NCBI GenBank assembly: GCA_002294045.1
Contig: DBEP01000074.1
Coordinates: forward strand, 1-64,000
DNA: 64,000 bases
Origin: Lachnoclostridium sp. UBA903
GTDB lineage: Bacteria; Bacillota; Clostridia; Lachnospirales; Lachnospiraceae
Direction: 5' to 3'
The position numbers and the translations under genes are program-made. The notes beneath the pieces were generated by a model. It was not told where the DNA came from. It saw nothing but the letters and a program-made list of their open reading frames with translations, and made no database searches. Positions 35,017 through 45,018 of the stretch are shown one piece after another (position 1 is the stretch's first letter; every line of letters begins with the position of its first letter).

Positions 35017-35328
35017 ATGGAAAAAGTAATCAATCTTTTATATGATATAGAGGAAAAGGCCAACCAGATTGTAAAACGGGCAAATGAAGAAAAAGCTAAG
35101 TTACATGAGCAGCTCCAAAAAGATATGGAACAGCTGGACCGTGATATTGAAGCCCAGAATGCCGTAAAATTAAAAGAATTAAAAGTACAGGCCGATAAAG
35201 AATTAGCTCATGAAAAACAAGCCTTAATTAATGATTGTATCAAACACCTTACCCATATGGAAAAAAATTACGAAGATAAACACAGCTTTCTTGCAGACAA
35301 AATATTTCAGGATATCATACATTCCTGA
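35017..35328 (+). CDS. V-type ATPase peripheral-stalk subunit (G/H-like)
   Basis: 103 residues from ATG 35017 behind GGGAGG. Entirely charged helix (EEKANQIVKRANEEKAKLHEQLQKD...), the profile of NtpH/AhaH-type stalk subunits that pair with subunit E. First gene of the nine-gene V-ATPase operon, 20 bp before subunit C. It belongs to the static peripheral stalk linking the A3B3 head to subunit I. Confidence 0.8.
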   Translation: MEKVINLLYDIEEKANQIVKRANEEKAKLHEQLQKDMEQLDRDIEAQNAVKLKELKVQADKELAHEKQALINDCIKHLTHMEKNYEDKHSFLADKIFQDIIHS

Positions 35329-35348
35329 ATATTTAAGGAGGTTTCTTA

Positions 35349-36380
35349 ATGAATAACTTATCCTACGGCGGAATTGTTACAAAGATAAAAGCAATGGAAG
35401 CCGGCTTAATCAGTAATGAGGAATATCAGACCATTGCCGAATTGGAATCAACCGCAGATTTTATAGCTTTTCTTAAGAACCGGCCCGCATATAATAAAAT
35501 ATTTAATAATTATGATGAACACAAAATACACAGAGGACAGGCAGAACGGGTTTTTATCAACAGCTTATATCTGGACTTTTCTAAAATATATGAGTTTGCC
35601 AATCTCGCTCAAAGAAAATATCTGGATTTACTGTTTTTCCGTTATGAGGTAAATATTCTGAAGTCCTGCCTTCAAATGGTTTATACTAACACCGATGGTT
35701 ATGACTTAGGCCTGTTTACCTCATTTTTTAACCGGCATTCCGAAATTAACGTAACTGCACTGGCCGGTTCCTGCTCCATGGAAGAATATATCCATAACCT
35801 GAAGGATACTCAATATTACACTCTTTTCAGTAATTTACAGAATACCGCGGCTACGTCTCCTTTTGATTACCAAATGCAGCTGGATATATATTATTTCAAG
35901 AAATCCTGGCGTTTAAAAGATAAGCTTTTAAACGGTGATAATTTAAAAACCATAACTCATTGTTTTGGATCCGAAATCGACCTGCTTAACATTCTGTGGC
36001 TGTACCGCTCAAAGAGATTTTTTTCCCTGCGTCCTGCCGACTCATATGGCTATGTCATACCCTTAACTTATAAACTTACCAGGGGAAAACTGATGCAGCT
36101 TATGGAAACAATCACCACGGAGGAATTTATTTCTGTTATCAAAACAACTTATTATAAAAAATTAAGTCCCTCCCTGGAAGATGGTTCTGTCGAAACAGCC
36201 TGCCAGAAACTTTTGGCAAAACTATATAAAGATAATCTGTCCCGGTTTCCGGCTTCCATGTCACCGGTGAATTATTATCTTTTTTATAAACAAAATGAAA
36301 TCCGCCGGCTGACCACCGCTCTGGAATGTATACGTTACAAGCTGGGCCCCCAGGATACCTTAAAATATGTTATGCCATAA
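35349..36380 (+). CDS. V-type ATPase subunit C (NtpC)
   Basis: 343 residues, all-helical V-ATPase subunit C/d family: SYGGIVTKIKAMEAGLIS at the start, FFRYEVNILKSCLQMVY near 100 and a conserved C-terminus NYYLFYKQNEIRRLTTALECIRYKL. It couples the central shaft to the membrane ring. AAGGAGG site. It ends 20 bp before subunit I. Confidence 0.88.
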   Translation: MNNLSYGGIVTKIKAMEAGLISNEEYQTIAELESTADFIAFLKNRPAYNKIFNNYDEHKIHRGQAERVFINSLYLDFSKIYEFANLAQRKYLDLLFFRYEVNILKSCLQMVYTNTDGYDLGLFTSFFNRHSEINVTALAGSCSMEEYIHNLKDTQYYTLFSNLQNTAATSPFDYQMQLDIYYFKKSWRLKDKLLNGDNLKTITHCFGSEIDLLNILWLYRSKRFFSLRPADSYGYVIPLTYKLTRGKLMQLMETITTEEFISVIKTTYYKKLSPSLEDGSVETACQKLLAKLYKDNLSRFPASMSPVNYYLFYKQNEIRRLTTALECIRYKLGPQDTLKYVMP

Positions 36381-36400
36381 ACGGGATTAAAGGTGATTTT

Positions 36401-38302
36401 ATGATTGAAAAAATGAAGTTTTTAAGTATAACCGGTCCTAAAAGTGATTTTGACCGTGTTGTAAATGTATATTTGAACAAATATGAAATACATCTGGAAA
36501 ATGCCTTATCGGAGCTCCGATCCGTTCATGACCTCAAACCCTTTATTGAGATCAATCCTTATAAAGAAGTACTGGCAAAAGCGGAAGAGCTTCTGGAAAA
36601 GCTGGATAATAAAGCACCCGCTGCAAAAAGCGATATGACTCCCCGGAAAGCTTCTGAAATTATCATTAACCTTACAGCGGAACTGGAAACTTTGGATGCA
36701 AGGAAAAAGGACTTAAAAGAAAAAAGAGATCACTTAAGGGATCTGATGACCAAAATCCAGCCTTTTAGGCATCTGGATTATGAGGTTAATAAAATATTGA
36801 ATTTTAAATTCACAAAATTTCGCTTTGGAAGAATTTCCCATGAATACTTCAATAAATTCTCCAAGTATGTATATGAGAACTTAACTACCCTGTTTTTAGA
36901 ATGTGACAGAGACGCGGAATACGTCTGGGGGGTATATTTTGTACCTGCCGCTTATTCCGTAAAAATAGATGCCATCTATTCCTCCCTCCATTTTGAAAGG
37001 ACCTATCTTCCTGCCGAATATGAAGGAACTCCGGAAGATGCCTATAAATTAATTAACAAAAAGCTTGATAAAGTGTTAAATCAATTAAAAGAAGTTGCCG
37101 CACTGGAAAAGGAAAAATTAATTACCCGCTCGGATGAAATTCTCCTTGCCCATGAGACTTTAAGTACTTTTTCCAGAAATTTTGATGTCCGTAAATTGGC
37201 GGCCTGCACCAAATCTTCCGACAGCGAATTATTTTATTTCATACTGTGCGGCTGGATGACGGAGGATAATACAAAAGCATTCTTAAAAGATATCGAAGAA
37301 GATCCCAATGTCTATTGTCTGTCGGACGATGAGCATGGGGACCTGACTACAAAGCCGCCCACAAAACTTAAGAATTTCCGGTTGTTCAAGCCTTTTGAAA
37401 TGTTCGTTAAAATGTATGGCTTACCGGCATACAACGAAATTGATCCCACCTCCTTTGTTGCCATCACATATTCCCTGTTGTTTGGTATCATGTTCGGCGA
37501 TGTGGGCCAGGGGTTATGTCTGGTAATCGGAGGTACTTTACTGTACAAACTCAAGAAAATGAGCCTGGCGGCCATAATTGCCACGGCAGGTGTATTTTCC
37601 ACCATTATGGGATTTCTATACGGCAGCCTCTTTGGTTTTGAAGATATCATACCCCACCTTTGGCTCAAGCCTATGGATAATGTGATGACAATCCTTTTGA
37701 CTGCCGTGGGATTCGGTGCCGTATTAATTCTTGTTTCCATGATTTTAAATATCATAAACGGAATTAAGGCAAGGGATGCCGAAAAGATATTTTTTGATAC
37801 CAACGGGATTGCGGGACTTGTATTTTACGGCGCTGCAATCGTCTGTGTCCTTTTAGTATCCTCAGGCAAAGCCCTGCCGGCAGCCGTTATATTAATCTTG
37901 TTTTTTGCGGTTCCCTTATTAATCATATTTTTCAGGGAACCCCTGGCCCATTTTGTAGAAAAGAAAACAAAAATATTTCCGGATAATAAAGGTATGTTCT
38001 TTTTGGAATCCTTTTTTGAATTATTGGAAATATTATTAAGCTATATAACAAACTCCATTTCTTTCCTGCGTGTGGGAGCCTTTGCCTTAAGCCACGCAGC
38101 AATGATGGGTGTGGTAATGCTGCTGGCCAATGTGGAATCCGCCAATCCCAATATTTTTATATTAATATTGGGCAATGCTTTTGTAGCCGGCATGGAGGGT
38201 CTTATAGTAGGAATTCAGGTGCTCCGCCTGGAGTATTACGAAATGTTCAGCCGTTTCTATAAAGGAACCGGCAAGGTATTTAAACCATATAAGAATAAAT
38301 AA
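36401..38302 (+). CDS. V-type ATPase subunit I (membrane stator, NtpI)
   Basis: 633 residues from ATG 36401 (site AAAGGTG). The N-terminal half is soluble with coiled coils (about 45-130). The C-terminal half has seven membrane helices from about residue 345 (SFVAITYSLLFGIMFGDVGQGL) to the channel helix ITNSISFLRVGAFALSHAAMM, whose arginine is the essential residue facing the proteolipid ring. The equivalent of subunit a; forms the ion path. Confidence 0.93.
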   Translation: MIEKMKFLSITGPKSDFDRVVNVYLNKYEIHLENALSELRSVHDLKPFIEINPYKEVLAKAEELLEKLDNKAPAAKSDMTPRKASEIIINLTAELETLDARKKDLKEKRDHLRDLMTKIQPFRHLDYEVNKILNFKFTKFRFGRISHEYFNKFSKYVYENLTTLFLECDRDAEYVWGVYFVPAAYSVKIDAIYSSLHFERTYLPAEYEGTPEDAYKLINKKLDKVLNQLKEVAALEKEKLITRSDEILLAHETLSTFSRNFDVRKLAACTKSSDSELFYFILCGWMTEDNTKAFLKDIEEDPNVYCLSDDEHGDLTTKPPTKLKNFRLFKPFEMFVKMYGLPAYNEIDPTSFVAITYSLLFGIMFGDVGQGLCLVIGGTLLYKLKKMSLAAIIATAGVFSTIMGFLYGSLFGFEDIIPHLWLKPMDNVMTILLTAVGFGAVLILVSMILNIINGIKARDAEKIFFDTNGIAGLVFYGAAIVCVLLVSSGKALPAAVILILFFAVPLLIIFFREPLAHFVEKKTKIFPDNKGMFFLESFFELLEILLSYITNSISFLRVGAFALSHAAMMGVVMLLANVESANPNIFILILGNAFVAGMEGLIVGIQVLRLEYYEMFSRFYKGTGKVFKPYKNK

Positions 38303-38352
38303 TATAACTGTATTATTACAAAAGAAATATCATCTAATAGGAGGAACTTATT

Positions 38353-38772
38353 ATGACAATAAAAATTATTTTAGTAGCAGCATTGATTTTAAGCATAATT
38401 ATTCCATTCGGAGCATTTTTAGCGGGTGAAAAGAAGAAGGGCAATTTGAAAGCAACTCTGGTTTACAATGCATTCTTTTTCTTCAGTATTTTGATTGTTG
38501 CGGATATTTTATTATTCAGCGGACAGGTTTCCGCCGCCGGTACAGAAAATATTACCGGTGCTTCATCCGATGGCCTGAGATATATCGCGGCTGCCCTTTC
38601 CACCGGCTTGTCCTGTATCGGCGGCGGAATCGCTGTTGCCTCTGCCGCGTCTGCCGCTTTAGGGGCAATGAGCGAAGACTCCAGCATTATGGGTAAAGCC
38701 CTGATATTTGTAGCACTTGCCGAGGGTATTGCTCTGTACGGATTAATTGTTTCCTTCTCAATCTTAGGTTAA
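38353..38772 (+). CDS. V-type ATPase proteolipid subunit K (NtpK)
   Basis: 139 residues with four hydrophobic segments. The second hairpin is canonical: GLSCIGGGIAVASAASAALGAM and ALIFVALAEGIALYGLIVSF, with the ion-binding Glu124. The first hairpin (residues 3-57) is diverged, lacks an acidic or Gln residue at the matching place and resembles a plain membrane anchor. So each subunit carries one ion site, as in two-hairpin V-type proteolipids. The Gln of the E. hirae Na+ site in helix 3 is not apparent, so the coupling ion is open. Confidence 0.9.
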   Translation: MTIKIILVAALILSIIIPFGAFLAGEKKKGNLKATLVYNAFFFFSILIVADILLFSGQVSAAGTENITGASSDGLRYIAAALSTGLSCIGGGIAVASAASAALGAMSEDSSIMGKALIFVALAEGIALYGLIVSFSILG

Positions 38773-38801
38773 AAAAGCCCGGTATGAAAGGAGGTAATTC
38801 C

Positions 38802-39110
38802 ATGCGTATGTTTCTGATCAGCGATAATGTTGATACCTATACCGGAATGCGGCTTGCCGGCGTGGACGGTGTAGTCATACACTCAAAGGAGCATTTAAAG
38901 CAGCAGCTTGATAAGACAATCGCCGATAAAACCATTGGCGTTATATTAATTACGGAAAAGCTCAGTTCCGAATTCCCTGATATTATCAATGACGTGAAAT
39001 TAAACCGGAAGCTGCCATTGATTGTGGAAATACCTGACCGCCACGGAACCGGGCGCAAACCCGACTTCATTACCTCATATGTCAATGAAGCCATCGGCAT
39101 AAAAATATAA
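38802..39110 (+). CDS. V-type ATPase subunit F (NtpG/AtpF)
   Basis: 102 residues from ATG 38802 (AAAGGAGG). Rossmann-like fold: MFLISDNVDTYTGMRLAGVDG, then KTIGVILITEKLSSEF and KLPLIVEIPDRHG. It sits on the central rotor shaft with subunit D. Confidence 0.92.
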   Translation: MRMFLISDNVDTYTGMRLAGVDGVVIHSKEHLKQQLDKTIADKTIGVILITEKLSSEFPDIINDVKLNRKLPLIVEIPDRHGTGRKPDFITSYVNEAIGIKI

Positions 39111-39126
39111 AGCGGAGGTTTTTCTT

Positions 39127-39693
39127 ATGACCTTAGATGAAAAATTGGACCAATTTTATCATGCGGCTATCGAAAGCGCTACCAGCCAGAATGTCCAGAT
39201 TGTGGAAGAATACCGGAAATCTCTTCAGATTATCTATGAAGACCATAAAAATGAATCTTTGAGAAAAGCAGATATCGCTTTCCATTCGGAATCAGAAAAG
39301 CTGCTTCGGGAAAAGAATCGGAAGCTTTCCGAACAAGCCATTAGATTAAAAAGTAAGATTTGCGATAAATCCACGAAATTAACGGATAAATTGTTTCAGG
39401 AAGTTTTGGACAGACTGACCGAATTCATGTCCGCTCCTGAATATTTTAATCTGCTGTGCAGACAGATTAGGGATGCCAGAGAGTTTGCAAAGGGAGAAGA
39501 AGTGATAATATATATTAATCCCACCGATGAGAATTTAAAAACTTCCCTGGAAAAAGACACGGGTACGGCTCTTACTGTCAGTACAAGGGATTTTATCGGC
39601 GGTACCAGAGCCGTCCTTCATGATAAAAAAATCTTAATTGATAACTCTTTTTTAACAAAACTGGAGGAAATTAAGAATTCTTTTGTTTTTTAA
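39127..39693 (+). CDS. V-type ATPase subunit E (peripheral stalk)
   Basis: 188 residues. A long N-terminal helix (1-95) rich in Glu, Lys and Arg, then a small globular domain around GEEVIIYINPTDENLKTSL and DFIGGTRAVLHDKKILIDNSF, typical of subunit E. It pairs with the small stalk subunit at 35017. GGAGG site, 16 bp after subunit F. Confidence 0.88.
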   Translation: MTLDEKLDQFYHAAIESATSQNVQIVEEYRKSLQIIYEDHKNESLRKADIAFHSESEKLLREKNRKLSEQAIRLKSKICDKSTKLTDKLFQEVLDRLTEFMSAPEYFNLLCRQIRDAREFAKGEEVIIYINPTDENLKTSLEKDTGTALTVSTRDFIGGTRAVLHDKKILIDNSFLTKLEEIKNSFVF

Positions 39694-39736
39694 CAAGTTC
39701 CTTATTTGAATTTATGAAAGGGGTGTTTTCTCCATT

Positions 39737-41503
39737 ATGAATATTACTGGAAGAATTTACGGCATTAACGGACCAATTGTATATGTGGCCGGGAATCAGG
39801 GTTTTAAAATGGGTGAAATGGTTCTGGTGGGAAAACAAAATCTCGTAGGTGAAGTAATCGGCCTGACAAAAAACGAAACAACCATTCAGGTATATGAGGA
39901 AACAACCGGCTTAAAGCCGGGAGAAGAAGTTACCGGGACCGGGGCGGCCATATCCGTTACTCTGGCCCCCGGTATCATCAGCAATATTTTTGACGGTATT
40001 GAACGTCCCTTAAAAGAAATCTCAGCCCGTTCCGGTTCCTTTATAACCAGGGGTATCAGCGTAGAATCCCTGGATACCTCTAAGCTTTGGGATGTCCACG
40101 TAACCCTTAAGGAGGGGGATGAAATCTATGGAGGAACCATTATTGCCGAGGTTCCGGAAACACGGGCAATTATCCATAAATCCATGGTTCCGCCGTGCCT
40201 CTCGGGTATTGTTACAAAGGTGGTACCGGACGGTAAATATACAATCAATGATCCTATCGTTACAATAAAAGACGCCTCCGGCCAGGAAAAGATTCTTACC
40301 CTGACCCAAAAGTGGCCGATCCGCATACCGAGGCCGGCTAATAAACGTTTTGCTTCCGATCGTCCCTTAATTACGGGACAGCGTATCCTGGATACCCTGT
40401 TTCCTATTGCCAAAGGCGGCACCGCGGCAATACCGGGAGGTTTCGGAACGGGAAAAACCATGACCCAGCACCAATTGGCCAAATGGTCCGACGCAGACAT
40501 TATCGTATATATCGGCTGCGGTGAGAGGGGCAATGAGATGACGGAGGTATTGGAAGATTTTCAGAAGTTAGTTGACCCCAAATCCGGAAATCCGCTTCTT
40601 GACCGGACCACTCTCATTGCCAATACATCAAACATGCCCGTTGCGGCACGGGAAGCCAGCATTTATACCGGAATTACTTTAGCGGAATATTACCGGGATA
40701 TGGGGTACCATGTAGCCATTATGGCTGATTCAACCTCCCGTTGGGCAGAGGCCCTGCGTGAATTATCCGGCCGGCTGGAAGAGATGCCTGCGGAAGAGGG
40801 ATTTCCGGCTTATCTGGCCTCCAGATTATCCGGCTTTTATGAAAGGGCCGGTTTTATGGAGAATTTAAACGGTACGGATGGCAGCGTATCCATCATAGGT
40901 GCCGTATCTCCCCAGGGCGGGGACTTTTCGGAACCCGTAACCCAGAATACCAAGCGTTTTGTCCGCTGCTTCTGGGCACTTGATAAATCTCTGGCTTATG
41001 CCAGACATTTTCCTGCCATACAGTGGCTCACCAGTTACAGCGAGTATCTATCGGACCTAGCTCCCTGGTATATGGCAAACGTAGGAATTGATTTTGTGGA
41101 CTGCCGGAACCAGATTCTAAGCATTTTAACACAGGAAAGCCAGCTGAATGAAATCGTTAAGTTAATCGGCGGCGATGTTCTTCCCGATGACCAGAAATTG
41201 ATACTGGAAATAGCAAGGGTAATCCGCCTTGGATTTGTGCAGCAGAATGCGTATCACCCGTCCGATACGTTCGTACCCTTAATAAAGCAGCTTAAGATGA
41301 TGCGGACCATACTGTATCTGAATACCAAAGCCAAGCAGTTAATTGCCATGAACATGCCCATGTCCGTATTAAAACAGGAAGATATTTTTGAAAAAATTAT
41401 TTCCATTAAATATGATGTGGCAAACGATGAACTCGATAAATTTGACGCTTATATGACTATGATTGATGGTTTCTATAATCAGGTCCTGGCTAAAAATGCA
41501 TAA
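39737..41503 (+). CDS. V-type ATPase catalytic subunit A (NtpA)
   Basis: 588 residues, the normal length. P-loop GGFGTGKT at about 234-241, the bulge insertion typical of subunit A before it (residues about 110-190), catalytic GCGERGNEMTEVL, Walker B VAIMADSTSRWAEALRE and SGRLEEMPAEEGFPAYLASRL. It hydrolyses or makes ATP in the A3B3 head. GGGGTG site. Confidence 0.96.
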   Translation: MNITGRIYGINGPIVYVAGNQGFKMGEMVLVGKQNLVGEVIGLTKNETTIQVYEETTGLKPGEEVTGTGAAISVTLAPGIISNIFDGIERPLKEISARSGSFITRGISVESLDTSKLWDVHVTLKEGDEIYGGTIIAEVPETRAIIHKSMVPPCLSGIVTKVVPDGKYTINDPIVTIKDASGQEKILTLTQKWPIRIPRPANKRFASDRPLITGQRILDTLFPIAKGGTAAIPGGFGTGKTMTQHQLAKWSDADIIVYIGCGERGNEMTEVLEDFQKLVDPKSGNPLLDRTTLIANTSNMPVAAREASIYTGITLAEYYRDMGYHVAIMADSTSRWAEALRELSGRLEEMPAEEGFPAYLASRLSGFYERAGFMENLNGTDGSVSIIGAVSPQGGDFSEPVTQNTKRFVRCFWALDKSLAYARHFPAIQWLTSYSEYLSDLAPWYMANVGIDFVDCRNQILSILTQESQLNEIVKLIGGDVLPDDQKLILEIARVIRLGFVQQNAYHPSDTFVPLIKQLKMMRTILYLNTKAKQLIAMNMPMSVLKQEDIFEKIISIKYDVANDELDKFDAYMTMIDGFYNQVLAKNA

Positions 41504-41517
41504 AAAGGGGGTATCCT

Positions 41518-42912
41518 ATGTCAATTGAATATTTAGGGCTAAGCGAAATTAACGGCCCCTTAATCGCTCTGGAAGGCATTCGGGATGCATCATACGATGA
41601 AATTGTAGAACTTTCCGTAGAAGGTAAAAGAAAGCTCGGACGTATCATTGAAGTATACGAGGATAAAGCAGTAATTCAGGTGTTTCAGGGTACGGAAGAC
41701 ATGTCTTTAAATAATACCCATACCAAAATGACCGGGCGGCCCATGGAAGCCTCTCTCTCCACAGACATATTAGGCCGTATATTTAACGGAGTCGGACAGC
41801 CCATTGACGGACTGGGACACATTGCCGCCGAAATAAAACGGGATGTGAACGGGCAGCCTTTAAATCCCTGTTCCCGGGAATATCCCCGTAACTATATTAA
41901 AACCGGCATTTCGACCATTGATTGTCTAACTACCTTAATCCGGGGACAGAAGCTTCCCATTTTCTCCGGCAACGGCCTGCCCCACGACCAGCTTGCGGCA
42001 CAGATTGTAAAACAGGCCTCTTTAGGAGAAAACAGTGACGAAGAATTTGCCATTGTATTTGCGGCCATGGGCGTAAAACATGATGTTGCCGATTTTTTCC
42101 GCCGTACTTTTGAAGACAGCGGTGCAAGTTCCCATGTGGTTATGTATTTAAACCTTGCCAATGATCCGGTAGTGGAGAGGCTTATAACGCCAAAGGTAGC
42201 CTTAACTGCCGCAGAATACCTGGCTTTTGAAAAAGGAATGCATATTCTCGTCATATTAACCGATATGACTTCATTTGCGGAAGCCATGCGAGAAGTCTCT
42301 TCCTCCAAAGGCGAAATTCCCAGCAGAAAAGGATATCCGGGCTATTTATACAGTGAGCTGGCCACCCTGTATGAGCGGGCCGGAATTGTAAAAGGCTCCA
42401 AAGGCTCCGTCACCCAGATTCCCATACTTACCATGCCAAATGATGATATTACCCATCCCATACCTGACCTTACCGGATATATTACCGAAGGTCAAATTGT
42501 ATTGGACCGGGCCCTCCATCAGAAGGCTGTTTATCCTCCCATCAGTGTACTTCCCTCCTTATCCCGCCTTATGAAAGACGGAATCGGAAAAGGCTACACC
42601 AGGGAAGATCATCAGGATTTGGCCAACCAGCTTTTTTCTTCCTACGCCCGTGTAGGAGAAGCCAGAAATTTAGCAAGCGTAATCGGCGAAGATGAATTAT
42701 CTCCCGTGGATAAAAATTATCTTAAATTCGGCACGGCCATGGAACAGGAATTCATAGCCCAGGGGCATAATGAGGACCGTACCATCCTGGACACCTTAAA
42801 TAAAGGCTGGGAGCTTCTATCCATACTTCCAAGGGATGAACTGGACCGGGTGGATACCAAAATACTGGACCAATATTATCATGCAGAGGAAGAACCGGCA
42901 GAGGAAGAATAA
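41518..42912 (+). CDS. V-type ATPase subunit B (NtpB)
   Basis: 464 residues. Non-catalytic nucleotide-binding subunit: SGNGLPHDQLAAQIV replaces a P-loop, then VILTDMTSFAEAMREVSSSKGEIPSRKGYPGYLYSELATLYERAG. The acidic C-terminal tail (EEEPAEEE) is variable. It starts 15 bp after subunit A behind a GGGGGT site. Confidence 0.96.
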   Translation: MSIEYLGLSEINGPLIALEGIRDASYDEIVELSVEGKRKLGRIIEVYEDKAVIQVFQGTEDMSLNNTHTKMTGRPMEASLSTDILGRIFNGVGQPIDGLGHIAAEIKRDVNGQPLNPCSREYPRNYIKTGISTIDCLTTLIRGQKLPIFSGNGLPHDQLAAQIVKQASLGENSDEEFAIVFAAMGVKHDVADFFRRTFEDSGASSHVVMYLNLANDPVVERLITPKVALTAAEYLAFEKGMHILVILTDMTSFAEAMREVSSSKGEIPSRKGYPGYLYSELATLYERAGIVKGSKGSVTQIPILTMPNDDITHPIPDLTGYITEGQIVLDRALHQKAVYPPISVLPSLSRLMKDGIGKGYTREDHQDLANQLFSSYARVGEARNLASVIGEDELSPVDKNYLKFGTAMEQEFIAQGHNEDRTILDTLNKGWELLSILPRDELDRVDTKILDQYYHAEEEPAEEE

Positions 42913-42935
42913 ATGTTATGTGAACGGAGGTTTAT

Positions 42936-43562
42936 ATGAATCCCAATACTTTTCCGACAAAAGGCAACCTGATACTGGCAAAAAATTCCCTGTCCCTGGC
43001 AAAACAGGGCTATGATCTGATGGATAAAAAACGTAATATTTTAATCCGGGAATTATTGGAATTGATAGACAAAGCAAAAAACATCCAATCTGAAATTGAT
43101 GTCACCTTCACATCTGCCTATCTGGCCCTCCAGCGGGCAAATATTGAAATGGGAATCCGTAATGTGGAAGACCTGAGCAGTACCGTGCCCGAAGAAAATT
43201 CCATTGTAATTAAGCAGCGCAGCATTATGGGAACGGATATTCCTTTAGTAGAATTCAATGAATCGGATAATAAGCCGACCTATTCCTTTTACGGTACAAG
43301 AATTTCCCTGGATGAAGCTGTTAACCGTTTTAAGAAGGTAAAGGAACTGACTCTGCGTCTGGCCATGATTGAAAACTCTGCATACCGTCTGGCGACCAGT
43401 ATAAAAAAGACCCAAAAGCGTGCCAACGCTCTAAAAAATATAACCATTCCGTATTACACGGAATTAGTTCACGATATCCAGAATTCTTTGGAAGAGAGGG
43501 AGCGTGAAGAATTCACAAGGCTTAAAGTTATAAAACAAAGGCGTTCTGTCTCCGGCATTTAA
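42936..43562 (+). CDS. V-type ATPase subunit D (central shaft)
   Basis: 208 residues, long antiparallel helices: NTFPTKGNLILAKNSLSLAKQGYDLMDKKRNIL at the start and RVNALKN-like ANALKNITIPYY in the C-terminal helix. Rotor shaft with subunit F. Last gene of the operon; I see no convincing terminator before araR. Confidence 0.94.
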   Translation: MNPNTFPTKGNLILAKNSLSLAKQGYDLMDKKRNILIRELLELIDKAKNIQSEIDVTFTSAYLALQRANIEMGIRNVEDLSSTVPEENSIVIKQRSIMGTDIPLVEFNESDNKPTYSFYGTRISLDEAVNRFKKVKELTLRLAMIENSAYRLATSIKKTQKRANALKNITIPYYTELVHDIQNSLEEREREEFTRLKVIKQRRSVSGI

Positions 43563-43674
43563 ACTTAAAATATACACTCTCTTTCCTCCAAAATCGGCCA
43601 ACCACATACGGAAGCCTCCTGCCTCCCGGGATTATTTTCTGACCCGTAACTTTGACCCGCCTTTTCCCTTGTTT

Positions 43675-43713
43675 ATACAAGAACTTGTATTTACAAGTTG
43701 GTAAATTTATAGT
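43675..43713 (+). promoter_or_regulatory. araR promoter with overlapping AraR-type operator
   Basis: A near-perfect palindrome ATACAAGAACTTGTAT (43675-43690) overlaps the -35 box TTGTAT (43685-43690). After 17 bp comes TATAGT (43708-43713). The half-site CTTGT/ACAAG matches the AraR operator logic and implies autorepression. Confidence 0.72.
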
Positions 43714-43752
43714 AAAATGATAAAAATATTACAAACAGAAAACGGGGCATTT

Positions 43753-44844
43753 ATGATTAATAATGAACTTTCCAAGCATGCTGTACTCAGCCATTGGATT
43801 AAAGAAAATATTGAAAATAATACCTTTAAGATAGGTGAAAAAATTCCATCTGAGAATGAATTGGCTTCCCGGTTTATGATAAGCCGTCAGACAGTCCGAC
43901 AGGCTATCGGTACACTGGTTGCCGAGGGCATTTTGGTCAGGGAACATGGCAGCGGTACTTACGTACGGCTTCCCGGCCCCAAAGTATCCGCCGAAAAAAC
44001 TATGCGGATCGGAGTTATAACCACATACCTGGATGACTACGTTTTTCCGGGTATTATCCATGGAATTGAAGAAATCTTAACGAATAACGGTTATACTCTT
44101 TCTCTCGGCATCACCCATAATAAGCCCGCCGATGAAGAAAACTGCCTGGTTCAGATATTACAAAGCGGTGTGGACGGATTGATTGTGGAGGGCACAAAAT
44201 CCGCTCTTCCCAATCCGAATGAACGTTTCTATGAACAGATAGAGGAAAAACGCATACCTATCGTTTTTATAAACGGATATTACCGGGGTTATAACGGTTC
44301 CTGCATCCTTTTGGATGATGTAAAAGCCGGAGAAATGTTAACGAATATCCTGATTGAAAACGGACATTCCTTAATTGGCGGGATATTTAAATCCGATGAC
44401 CAGCAGGGCATAGGCCGGTATGAAGGGCTCCTGAAATCGGTCAAAAAAAATAATCTGTCCGTTAATGATGACTCTATTATATGGTATACCACAGAAGATT
44501 TTAACTATTTTTTTGAAGGCCGGATGGATAAAATCATACTGGACCGCTTAAATGGCATGACCGGAGTGGTATGCTATAATGACCTGGCTGCGGCAGCTTT
44601 GGTACGATTATTGAAAAGAAACGGTAAAGCCGTTCCGGAGGACCTTTCAGTCGTAAGCGTTGATAACTCCTTTTTGGCAAAACAAATGGTCTGCAATTTA
44701 ACCTCCATTGTTTACCCTGCCAAAAAGATAGGAAGAAAAGCCGCCCAGTTACTGCTGCAGCACATTAATCATTCAAAAAAGCCGGAACAGGTTATATTGG
44801 AACCTTATATGAAAATAAGAGATTCCGTTAAAAAATTAATTTAG
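43753..44844 (+). CDS. araR: Arabinose operon repressor
   Basis: 363 residues from ATG 43753, with GGGG 5 nt upstream. The N-terminal GntR-type winged helix (about 5-75: IGEKIPSENELASRFMISRQTVRQAIGTLVAEGILVREHGSGTYV) is joined to a LacI/GalR-type sugar-binding domain (about 85-360) containing GVITTYLDDYVFPGIIHGIE and the C-terminal SVDNSFLAKQMVCNLTSI. This chimera is the AraR architecture. Operators lie at its own promoter and before araB, directly downstream. Confidence 0.93.
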   Translation: MINNELSKHAVLSHWIKENIENNTFKIGEKIPSENELASRFMISRQTVRQAIGTLVAEGILVREHGSGTYVRLPGPKVSAEKTMRIGVITTYLDDYVFPGIIHGIEEILTNNGYTLSLGITHNKPADEENCLVQILQSGVDGLIVEGTKSALPNPNERFYEQIEEKRIPIVFINGYYRGYNGSCILLDDVKAGEMLTNILIENGHSLIGGIFKSDDQQGIGRYEGLLKSVKKNNLSVNDDSIIWYTTEDFNYFFEGRMDKIILDRLNGMTGVVCYNDLAAAALVRLLKRNGKAVPEDLSVVSVDNSFLAKQMVCNLTSIVYPAKKIGRKAAQLLLQHINHSKKPEQVILEPYMKIRDSVKKLI

Positions 44845-44862
44845 GTTAAGATTCGGGTTCGG

Positions 44863-44887
44863 GCCGGGTTAACCCTCTTATACCGGC
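44863..44887 (+). terminator. Probable terminator of araR (in the gap 44845-45146)
   Basis: GCCGG and CCGGC enclose a GGTTAACCC-containing loop, followed by TTCTTTT. Confidence 0.5.
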
Positions 44888-45018
44888 TTCTTTTAACTCT
44901 ACTTGTGTGCTTACAGCTTAACACTCGGATTAATTCTGCGGGTGCTTCATACCGTAAACATTTTATATAGGATTATACTTGCTTTTTTCTATCTTTTCCT
45001 TTAAAATAAAACCATATT

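Noticed and set aside
37312..37803. 163-codon minus-strand frame inside the V-ATPase subunit I gene
   Set aside because: It is antisense to a conserved membrane domain; its hydrophobicity is a by-product of the opposite strand. No start signal.
41892..42308. 138-codon minus-strand frame inside V-ATPase subunit B
   Set aside because: Antisense to highly conserved coding sequence; biased composition, no ribosome site.
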